Assembly (NCBI GenBank): GCA_027919835.1
Contig: JANVFP010000003.1
Span: 1,798,001-1,862,000 of the forward strand
Origin: Lentinula raphanica
Lineage: Eukaryota > Basidiomycota > Agaricomycetes > Agaricales > Omphalotaceae
Length of the DNA stretch: 64,000 bases
Reading direction: 5' to 3'
In this document: one piece after another, positions 54,275-64,000 of the stretch
How the letters are laid out: each line of letters begins with the position of its first letter
How positions within the stretch are numbered: position 1 is the stretch's first letter
The notes under the pieces: generated by a model
Told to the model about the DNA's origin: nothing
Databases searched by the model: none
The model's input: only the letters and a program-made list of their open reading frames with translations
Made by a program: the position numbers and the translations under genes

Positions 54275-57200
54275 ATGTCTGAAGGAATCCAAATCACAAT
54301 TCCCGGTAAGCTGAACAAATTCATCTCACCTATCTTTCTCGTTTCACTCAGGTTTGCATAGATTTTGATGATGAGGATTATGGCTCCTCTACTATACCTT
54401 TCGGGCGTTCTGCTGGCAATGCGTTTGGATTCGGTTCGTCTGGAATGAACAGTGCTGGAGGTTTTGGAGGAACAAGTTCTGCACCGGAATCGCCTACTTC
54501 AATAACACCACTAGCATCGGCATTAGATGGAGGTGAAAGAAGCTTCTTCAGCTCCCACAATAGAGGAGACTCTATCACTTCCGTCGAGTCTGCTGGCTCT
54601 GCTTCTACGCGTCTACCCAACTACCCTCGCTCCGCTACCTCTTTCGGCACCTTCTCTCACTCTGCCCAGCCATCTGTTACAACGACAAGTACAAGTACCA
54701 ATAAGAAATCATTCTCCGCCTCCTTTCGCAATGCTTTCAAAAGCGGAAAATCCAACGAACCTCCACCACTTCCCCAACTCGATAACAATGTGTTCAAGAA
54801 TCCTTTCAACAGATCTACTTCGTCGCTGAACAGTTCTTCGATCGGAGTCACCATGAGAGGGATTCCTTCAAGCACTCCACCTTTTGGCCGGCCACCTACT
54901 CCCGGTTCTGTCGACACTAGATACGCACGCACCAAGAAAAGTCATTCTCAGGCAAAATCCTTTCATTCACAGTCTGGTTCGATTTTTCATGCATCTGATG
55001 GTGGTAGCGAAGGCCACGGCATATCTTCATCTCCTCCCCCCGTACCTCGAGTACCATATATCCGCAGCGAAACCCCGGAATATGAAGATGATAAGGTCGT
55101 CATGGATCCCAAAACACCATCGGACTATGCATTACACGCCGTTTTCATACGATTCGCATCCTCCGCTGAGTCCAAAATTGACACATTTCTCCGTCAACCA
55201 CTTGAACAAGATCCATTACTTCCAGAGTTCATGGGACCGGACGTTGATCCCAAATTGGACGAAATTCTGCTTTCCCTAGGACAAATCGCACAAAAACACA
55301 CGAAAGCAGTCGTTGACTCTATCATGCGATGGCGGAGAAGTCAACTTGAGAATGTAGGATCAGATGTCATTCGGTACCATATGTCCCATTCGCCGACAGG
55401 GACTGCACGCGTCATTCGCACACACGACGTTCCTGCTCTACTGAACGAGCGGAAAAATCTGGCTGCCATTTACATCATGTGCCGTGCACTCATCGCAGTA
55501 GTGAAAAACCTTTCGAAGGATGCGATCGGGGAGAACATGGGCTACACGCTGGAAAAGTTGACCTTTGATCAGTTCAAGAAACCTGAGCTCAAACTGCTTA
55601 TGCAAAGTACGAATCATCGAACAAATGCTGAGCTTTCTGCTACGTTGTTAGGTCATCTGGCCAATATTAGGTATGGCTTCGACTTTGCAGACTTGTGCTC
55701 GGCTTATGCGATATATATAGGTTTGTGAGCGTGACAGATCGTTTCCTCGCGGAGCTTGCTCCGGTCAGTCGCGGACAGGTACCAAAAGACCTCGATATGA
55801 AATATGAGAACCTCGTCAATGGTGTTCGACACATACAGATCAAGGTGGGTGATTGTGATCATCTAGAATGACTCCTTGAGTTTGAAATATTTTTCAGGTT
55901 TGGCCATCAGAATCATTCGAGGAGGGAGCAGAATTCATGGAGTCTTTGTCAAAAGCTTTCTTGCAAGCGCATGGGTTTCGATTGAAGACCGCTTTCGCAG
56001 AAACGTTGATACACATACTGCACCCCATTTCAAAGGTGTGTTGCTTCCCGCCTCGTCCTTTGTCACACTCACAATCTATCTTAGACTGCTCAAGCGGAGA
56101 CCAATATTCCTCTATGGGGCAAGGCAATTGAACTCATCTATCCTAGAGCACGCGATATGGCAGCCAAACCTCGTTACTGGAACATCGCGTTCCCTTTGAT
56201 GATCACCAGCCTTTGTGTGGCTCCCCAAGATTACTTTCGGAAGAACTGGGTTGCCTGCTTCGAGGCTGCAATTCCCAAATTGAAGGTATATCATCACTTC
56301 CTTCTATGTTTTCATCACTAATCATCCATAGGAAAAATCCCTGCGGGTGCCGATCCTCAATGGCATGATGCGTCTCATATGGACCTATCTTTATCGTTGT
56401 CAAGAATCACCCTCGACCACGACGACCAAACTGGAGAACATGCTCAAACACTTCTTCCCTCCAAACAGAACCACTATCTATCCCAACGAAGAACATCTGG
56501 AGCCTTTTGTATACATCACACATTTCGTGCTCTCGCGCCATTTCGAATTCGGAAGAGATCTGTGCTTAGAACTCATCCAAGAGCACTCAATCAACCAAGC
56601 CAAAGGCGGGAGTCTCGGTCATATCTTCGCCTCTGAGCGAACGACAATTGCCGTGCAAGCCATCTTGATGTCGCTCCATGGCATCGAAAGAGACTCTCCA
56701 GCGCCTAGTTGGCCGTCAAGTGTTGACTTTTTCGAACCGTCTTGTTCGTCTGATTACCCTTCTTCGTCCGATGTTCTTCCCGCTTCCATTTTGTCAAGGC
56801 CTGGGATGCAAGATTTCTTCGATAAAATTGGTTCTGTTCTTGCCATCATTGCTAGTGCTTGTGGCAATGGTGTCGGTCAAATGTCGATGTTCGATGAACA
56901 ATGGTCTTGGTCACGTTTGAATCCATCTTACGAAGAATCGCACAATTTTATCAGGCGAAAACGTCCCGAAGTTGGGCTTGTGGGGTACCCGATTGCTTTG
57001 GTTCCTCAAGTCAATCTTCTCCAAACTTGTTTTATGTCGTGGCCAAGGTGTCTCCATCCGTCCTTGCCTATAACTGAAGCTATTGATATGCTCTTACGAG
57101 GAGTAGTTCACGTAGAACCTTCAGTTGGTGAAGTTGCATGTGAAGCACTCAAACGCTTCCTGCTGGATCCTGCTCATTCTCTCTCGGTTGTCACTCGGTT

Positions 57201-60200
57201 CACCCAGTTTCTGTTCAATCCCTCCCGGTTATCCCAAGAGGGTTCTGGAACCCGAATGCTCTTCGAATCTCAGCAACTTCTGGATCTATGGGTTGATGCT
57301 GTCGAGAGCTGGATCGGAAAGCTGACACATTACTCTCCTCACGAACTTGCGCAAGAGGAAGACATAATCACACCTCGATGTCTCGAAATCGAGGCTGGTG
57401 CCATGTTCCTCCTGTCTCACGAACTTCTGCGCATACGTCTCGCCGGAGTGAAGGTTGTTAAGATACTGGGATCCTTAATGTATCACCTGTCTCCGGAACC
57501 CTCCAGTCCCACCGAAACAGCGCCTGCCTCATCTTTCGTGGCTTTACTGCATGGCAGAGGTGGCCACACACCACCCTTACGTGGTTTCGATGAACTGCTG
57601 GACAAATCCGAGCTTCTCAGGTTGCAGTATTGGCAGGAGTCCAAGGAACCTCAAATCGAGCTCAAGATAGCAGCAAGTAACGATGAGAAGGATTGTAAAA
57701 TTTGGCATCATGTTTTCCCAAAGTTTATACAAGCCTGTATGCACATCCACGCTCAGAATTTGGTGATGTTTAGAGACGTTTTGGTCGCCGCTGGAACACG
57801 CTATCACACAACTATGACACACCTGGCCGGTCTCAGCTCAAAGCTATCTGCTACTCGTTCCCCAATGGGATATGATGGTCCACGATTGGTAGAAGAGAAC
57901 ATGCGTTTGATCGAACAGTGGCATATGTGGGTGAAAATTCTGTGCGCCACCGCCACTTCTCCGGAAGTAGCGCGACCAGTCTTGACTCAGCTCGCTCGAG
58001 AGCACTCTCGTGTACCTTCGGATACAAGTTTTGAACGCGAAAGGCTGAATACAAGTCGTGGTCTTTTCCGATATCTCACTCCCTTCCTTGATTCCGAATA
58101 TCCTCCTTTCTGTGATGCGGCTGTCCTCTGCATCAGTTCTTTTCCCCCTGAGGCTTACCCTCAATTGCTCGAAGACTTGAGTTTGTTGGCCGGACGCCAA
58201 TTCTACGACGACCCCCGATCCAAAATGGGTCTCTCACTATCTACGCTTCCAGATGGCCTTTCGATCACCCGCCAACCTCATGATGACCCTCGTTCGAAGG
58301 CCACTTCAATAGCGGTAGAGCGGATTCGCCGACAAGAACGCCTTCATTCTGCTGTGGCCAAAATTTACTATCTGACTGCACATTTCCTTCAGTATCAACG
58401 ATCTGCAGGACGACAAGCCGCTCTTGCGAACGTTCTGAAATTCGTTCGTAACACACAAACGTTCCTGACTTCACCGGAAATGCGCGAGAACTATACGCTG
58501 CAGCGTCTCCGGCGCTACTTTTGTGGAACAGTTGAGCGTCTGTTTGAAGGACTGGCGACACTCGAAGGCGCTGATCGATTCATACCCGCAAACATGCATC
58601 TTACCCTATATCGTCTTTGTGAAGAATGGTGTCATTTTGGACTTCAACCAGAACACGTCAAGCAACGTCTTCTCTTCATGAAGAAAGCTGCAGCTGCAAA
58701 TGCGTCTCCGAATGATGTAACATCTGCCGTGGAACAGTTTCAAGAGGAGACACTGCTGCTTTCATATGCATCTGTAGGGGCATTATCCATATTATGCGTA
58801 GGTTGAACGGCATCAATGGCTTAAAGCACCACTGACTGAAATGCTGGCTTTCAGCAAAAAGCTTTTTCTCCCCCGGGCGTATCGTCAGGATCTCCAACCG
58901 TCCGCCATAGTCAGGATTATCTGAAGATATTGACTCCGAGCAATGTTTTGGACCGATTGAGCGCTATTCTCACATCATCACACCTCCCCACACAAGAACG
59001 AGGAAAGTGAGTATTCGGCTTGTCATGTGTACGAACGCCACTCATAGAATCCAACTGAACATAGAAAGGCCTTGAAGTCGCTATTGGCGTTGAATAACGC
59101 AGACAAGTCGTTATTAGACGAAGCGATGAAACGAGCAGTGGTCACAGCCGATCAATCAGACACCAATAACGGTCGATTCTTTGAAGTCATCTCCCAAACG
59201 ATCACGTCTTCCGGCAATCATGGGTTTACCTTCGCCCAAGCAGTGTGCCTCGCCCTTTCCAATCTATGTCACCCTCTCTCAGAACCTAGACGAGAAGCCT
59301 TCAGTCTACTAGAGGCAATTCATCATCAAGCTTCAGGAATATCGTCTATGTCGCAGTTCGAGGCCACCGTCAGTAGCTCAGCTTCGGGAGCCTACGTCCA
59401 CTCGCATAGACTGATTTCGGAATTCCTTGCTGACGAACATCCTGATCAAGCATTTAGTGTGCTCGCTCAAGTGGCCACCTGGTTGCCTGCATTTCCTGCC
59501 ACTGCAACTTTCAACATGGTCACTTTACTGCTGTTACAAAGCTTGGAATTCTGGATACCACACATCCAACTCATGGAGGATGATAATCTCTCCCCCTCTC
59601 AAGAGGCGCACACTGCACTTTATCATTTGATGGCTCTGACCTTGCGCTATGGACAAAGCCATCCAGAGCAGATACTGAATCTATGGACACGGCTTGTCGA
59701 ACCACCCAATCAGTCCAACGGTCATGCTACAATGCGATTCTTATTGGAACAGTCACAGAAAGTTGGCAGTACTGTCTTCATAGATAGTGCTGCCAACATT
59801 GTGGCATGTATATGCCAAGGTTCCACTGGGCGTCAAATTTTTGAAGAGCTGTGTTCTTTGATAGAACCTGCTCGAATGTTACCAACCCTTGAACATAAGC
59901 TTGCTTTTCCAGATGCATCGGACATGGAGCTTTGGTCTGACTTAGACGCTTTATTCGTGGATGGACGTCCGCGTCTATCACTAGGTGCCGCCCAATTCGC
60001 TTGGTTGTTCTTGGCCGACGTGACCTTGCCTCGATATTGGGAACTACATGAACGATTGCCTGTTTTGCTTCATGCCCTCTTCACCCATATTGACAACCGA
60101 ACGTCTTTTGTGCGGCTTCGCGCTCGAAAAATGCTGTTCCAGTTATTGCGATCTTGGGCACCCGGATACGACGAAATACCAGAACGCGCCAACTTTCGTA

Positions 60201-61957
60201 GTCGGGCCATATTGAAAGACGGATTGTTGGAGATGGAAAGAGATGCAGAGAATCTATATTGGTCCGAAGAAGAAACTACTTCTGAATGTGAACCGAAAAT
60301 GCAGTGGCTTTGTTCTCGGGTCATTCAGTTTTTCGAGCCTCTATGTCCCTCCTTGAGAGAGAAATGGGGAACGGTAGCCCTGGAATGGAGTACTTCCTGT
60401 TCCATCAGGTCCATTGCATTCCGCTCCTTGCAAATTTTTCGTGCCCTCTTGCCTCGTTTAAAGACTCAACAACTCGCTCTGATCATTGGGCGACTCTCAA
60501 ACACTATTTCAGCCTCAGACGACGCCGTCAAGCTCTTCACTACCGAACTGATCTTGACAGTCAACGCCATCGTGTCATCCAACAACTTCGATATGTCATT
60601 GCTACCTCAAATATTCTGGTGTGCTTGTGCGACTCTGAGCACCACTGTCGAACAAGAATTCGCCGAGGCACTCAAATTATTGGAGAGTCTTTTGAAGATA
60701 GTGAACTTCGATGATCCCTTCATCATAGAGCAGTTACTCGTACATCGACCGCTTGAATGGACCGGATCTGCCTTCCTTCAGCCCAATCTCCTCAATGGAC
60801 TTCGTTCCTCGGTTACTTCCTCACGCACGCTGAAAATACTCCAGTCTCTCACAGAATACAAAGATGCGAGGATCATTGATGCATCTAGTGGTCGTGTGCG
60901 CGATTTGTATACTCTATCTCTGCCATGGTGCTTGCATTCCATGGCCGCTGAAAAATCGGGGAGCGATAAAACCGAAGATGACGCTCTACGTCGTTTCGCC
61001 GAGAACATAGGCAATCTAGCCAAGCAGGAAGGGAGGACGAGTATACACAAGATCATGATTTCCTTTGCCAAAGGACATTTCCGGACGAAAGATGATTTTC
61101 TTCGGCAGTCGGTTGCGAGTCTCCGGGAACATTACGGCGTTGAGTATTGGACCCAGATTGTCACACTACTGATAGGATTAGTTCTCAACCGGGAACGCTG
61201 GTTGCGCATCCAATCAATGCAGATCCTCAAAGTGTTATTCCAACAACGGGAAACCAGAAATCCAGTGGAGCAGCTAGGTTCCGAGTTACTCATGCCAATG
61301 TTACGATTGTTAGAGACCGATCTCGCATCACAGGCTCTAGACGTTCTCGAGGAGCCAATGGCTATGTCTGGAGGTTTAGCTGCAAAACATGTACTTCGCA
61401 TGAGCATGCATAGTCGGACACTTCAAACGTTTCAAGATGTCGATTCTGTGGCAACTGTTTTTGGGGTACCAGAAGAGTCGGGCTGGTCTGTTGTCAAAGC
61501 TGATCAAGTCCGAGACGCGTGCCGCTCCAATCTCATGGAAGTGTTCGATACATGTTCTATGCCCACTCGGCCTTCACGAATAGATTTCGAGCCAGAGGAA
61601 ATTGAAGCACTTGCTGAACCATCTCATGTAGAAGAAGACCTCGGAGGACTAGTTCAGAATCTTCACAACCTTACGACCTTTTTCCAAGACGATGCAAAAA
61701 CTCCTTTCACGAACGTCGCAATTCCCAACAGGAGACTGGAAGCTCGTGTAGCAGCCATCCTTGCAAAATCGACCGCATCTGAAGCAGTGATGGATATTCC
61801 TTCGACGCCATTTGTGGATGTCTTTCGTGTTACAGGGATGTCGTCGGATGACGACTCGGACGAAAGTTCAATCAACAGCGATGACGAACTAGATGCATTT
61901 TATTTCGATTCTCCTACTGTATATCGTTCCGCGCCGAATGGTTCCTACTTTCCTTGA
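54275..61957 (+). CDS. Furry / Tao3 / Mor2 cell-morphogenesis protein
   Basis: A giant protein of about 2,400 residues. The short first exon (MSEGIQITIP) is spliced to DFDDEDYGSSTIPFGRSAGN. A disordered Ser-rich leader of about 230 residues precedes the Furry N-terminal HEAT/armadillo region. Recognisable blocks are DYALHAVFIRFASSAESKID, the exon RFLAELAPVSRGQVPKD, and FMESLSKAFLQAHGFRLK..HPISK. Further blocks are YPRARDMAAKPRYWNIAFPL then MITSLCVAPQDYFRKNW, and LRVPILNGMMRLIWTYLYRC. The middle and C-terminal regions (59072-61957) continue as helical repeats and end in an acidic segment before RSAPNGSYFP. In yeasts and animals this scaffold activates NDR/Orb6/Cbk1 kinase with Mob in the RAM/MOR polarity network. 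Most introns sit in the first 2 kb; 56347-58806 and 59072-61957 are long uninterrupted exons. Confidence 0.92.
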
Positions 61958-62721
61958 TTTGTTCTTACCTGTATACGATGTTATCGTTTCGATTTTGCTC
62001 TTCGGGTTGCAATCTGTACCTATATCATATATCATCGCATTCGTTCAAGTCATTTATTGTAATTGCACTGTAGTTAGACGGATTCTTAGATTGCATCATG
62101 TGTATACACATAGTATACTCGGGACGTCCGCGTTCAATACTATGAATGAATTACATTACTATAATACTACATTATCATAGTTCAAGCCTACTGAACAAGT
62201 TTTCGCAAGGCAAATAAGTACTAGCGCCGCTGTACTTCTTTGAAAGTTTGTAATTATCAGAACAAGCATTCTATTTAGCAAGCTTGAGAAGTTAGAACTT
62301 AAGCATCCTTGAGGCTAGGTACAGCCTTATCACCCAAGTCTCAGCAGGTCTCAGCAGATCTAATAGAGGCGGACTACGTGCTATCAGTATCAAGAGCGGG
62401 GGGCTTTAGGCCCTAGGGGCCTTGCATATTTCTCAGTGCCCGTACTTGCCTAGAGTTGCCTCCGTACGAGGCCTCCGTTGGATGAGGCTGTGCATTGCGG
62501 GATATTAGCCTCACTTAAACCCTAAGCAAGTTCATCTGGCATCCCCATCACTGCTCATCATCCTTCTTCTGTTATAATCGCTACTCACTGCAACCACTTA
62601 CAACCACCGTTCACGATTGCCTATAAGAAAGTTAGATCTGTGGAAGAAATTCGCTGGCCGAACTCCTTCTCCATAAAGTGAGTTACACTCTTTTCAACAC
62701 CGCCAGTAGTGGCTACAGAGG
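61958..62721. other. Intergenic with a GC-rich, repeat-like segment
   Basis: About 760 bases. The stretch 62300-62520 is more GC-rich than its AT-rich surroundings and contains short internal palindromes (GGCCCTAGGGGCC, GCCTCCGTACGAGGC). It is bounded by inverted GAGGCTA (62311-62317) and TAGCCTC (62506-62512). It may be an old small repeat; no coding capacity was seen. Confidence 0.4.
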
Positions 62722-63961
62722 ATGGCACTCACTCCACACATTTTCTCTTCAAAATCAGAACTTGCCAATTCTACGACATACTGGCCCTTCCGTTCATACC
62801 AGATATCATTACTGCGTCTTCAATTTTTAACGTTCAGCAAAAAGGTGAAGCAGATGAAGGTGTCTACCTGTGATTCGACTATCACTGACTTTCTCGCACT
62901 TGTTTTCAAGATCGTTATTATCCTGATGGTTCTCGTTACACTCAAGACGCTATCTTTATGCCTGCTTCTTCCTATCCCGTTCGGTGCTATCGTGACCAGT
63001 CTTCCAACACCACCGAAGTCACTACCACCTTCGAGTAGCAAGAAAAATGCTGTAAATCGTAATTGATTTTATCCTAGAGTATGCAATTCGGATGTTGACT
63101 GCATACATAGGTATCCTTCCATTCCAGATCCGGTACAAAGCCCCCAAACTTGAAGAATCAGATCGCATAGCTGTTCCGGCACGACTAATACCGACTGTCA
63201 AGCCCGAGCATGGCTTTGAGGCTGTCAACTCGGAGCCCACTGTGTTGGAGCTCATCGACCAACACCAATCACTGGAGCTTACTCATCTGCAGCCCGTGTT
63301 CGCCCAATTCCAATGGGACGTCTTGATAGGCGCAGAGGAGACCTCTCTCGTCATGGGAGATAATGTTCCTTCTTTTGTTGGAAAGAAAGCTGAAGAATCA
63401 GACCCAGAGGCGAACAAGAATTGGCCCTTCATGGGACTCCGCGGTCCCAGGAGTGTCACGTCTAGTCAGAAACGTACCTCATTAGGGCTGCAAGAGGGTA
63501 TGGGCCAAATTGACCTTGTAAAAACCGGATTCACGACCCAAGCCGGAAAACCGTCACCCAAAATCGCTCGTGAAAAGCTGTTTGAAAAATTGGAGGCTAT
63601 CAATTTCCACTCTGGTCCAAATCATCACACCCGTGAAGGAATTCGCATCTTGAAGGAGTATGGCGCTCGCTTCGCGTCGGGACTCGAGGCTGGGATCGAC
63701 AAGGCATGTGAAGAAGAGGAGAAGATATGGCATGGAAAAGAATATCCTGCTTTAGTGGCAAAGTTGTACGGCGAAGCTGGACCTGCCGTCGACTCGGAAA
63801 AGTTGAGGTGGAAATTGCACAGATTGTTTCGGAACAATTGCGTAGCCTATGTCCGCGAGGAACCAGAAGATCTTCATCATTTGCTGGAATTTGGGCAGAA
63901 GTTTTGTATTCAACTTGACGGCAACTATCCAGACGACTGGACCAAGGGATTAGGGATATGA
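62722..63961 (+). CDS. Single-pass membrane protein of unknown function
   Basis: I do not recognise this gene. Exon 1 starts at 62722 (MALTPHIFSSKSELANSTTY). It encodes a hydrophobic helix (DFLALVFKIVIILMVLVTLK TLSLCLLL) followed by a Pro/Ser-rich linker (SLPTPPKSLPPSSSKKNAVN). A phase-1 intron (GTAATTG..CATACATAG, about 63062-63110) joins it in frame to ILPFQIRYKAPKLEESDRIA and a soluble charged domain of about 280 residues that ends at 63961 (DDWTKGLGI). That domain contains FEKLEAINFHSGPNHHTREG, KACEEEEKIWHGKEYPALVA and LRWKLHRLFRNNCVAYVREE. No catalytic motif is evident. The total is about 395 residues. Reading both exons as one protein rests on the frame-consistent join. Confidence 0.6.
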
Positions 63962-64000
63962 ACCCTCTTAACCGCTCCGACACAGTTGGATAGGTGAATA

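Overview
The window looks like nuclear DNA of a filamentous basidiomycete, probably an agaricomycete. The genes are dense and intron-rich. The introns are short (mostly 45-70 nt) with GT..AG borders. The conserved proteins (striatin, NOT1, Hook, Furry/Tao3, RPC25, a Rim2-type carrier) read as fungal. No rRNA, tRNA, CRISPR array or intact transposon was recognised.

Layout. (1) Positions 1-30.4 kb and 51.5-62 kb hold mostly conserved genes. On the left these are striatin (partial), TMA7, a large secreted alpha/beta-hydrolase of S9 type, ketopantoate reductase, the CCR4-NOT scaffold NOT1, a Hook dynein adaptor, an RNA 3'-terminal phosphate cyclase, a very large Ser/Pro-rich disordered protein, and a phosphoglucomutase/phosphopentomutase. 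On the right these are a mitochondrial pyrimidine-nucleotide carrier, RNA polymerase III subunit RPC25 and a ~2,400-residue Furry/Tao3/Mor2 protein, followed by an unrecognised membrane protein. (2) Between them (about 30.8-50.7 kb) lies an accessory-looking stretch. It contains secreted proteins, a BAHD acyltransferase with an apparent frameshift, a GPI-anchored alpha-amylase-like enzyme, a sugar transporter plus a decayed copy of part of it, a monocarboxylate-type transporter, a SUR7/PalI-type membrane protein and a Ser-rich orphan.

The most interesting signal is a family of three small secreted proteins of about 100 residues (30819-31244 minus, 44265-44670 plus, 45582-46021 plus) that only becomes visible after splicing by hand. 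All three have an 85-nt first exon encoding an MRL-type signal peptide, two phase-1 introns and a cysteine-patterned core. Each ends in an arginine-rich tail closing on an ID motif. Their TATA boxes and two short 5'-leader blocks are conserved as well. I do not recognise the family.

The amylase-like protein is the second point of note. Both substrate-site histidines of the GH13 family are replaced (to Asp and Gln) while the catalytic Asp and Glu remain, and it carries a C-terminal GPI-type signal. This resembles the fungal cell-wall 4-alpha-glucanotransferases (AgtA type) more than a digestive amylase. Several polarity and morphogenesis genes (striatin, Hook, Furry) share the window, but nothing here shows that they are co-regulated. 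Exon boundaries were assigned by eye and should be treated as approximate unless positions are given.
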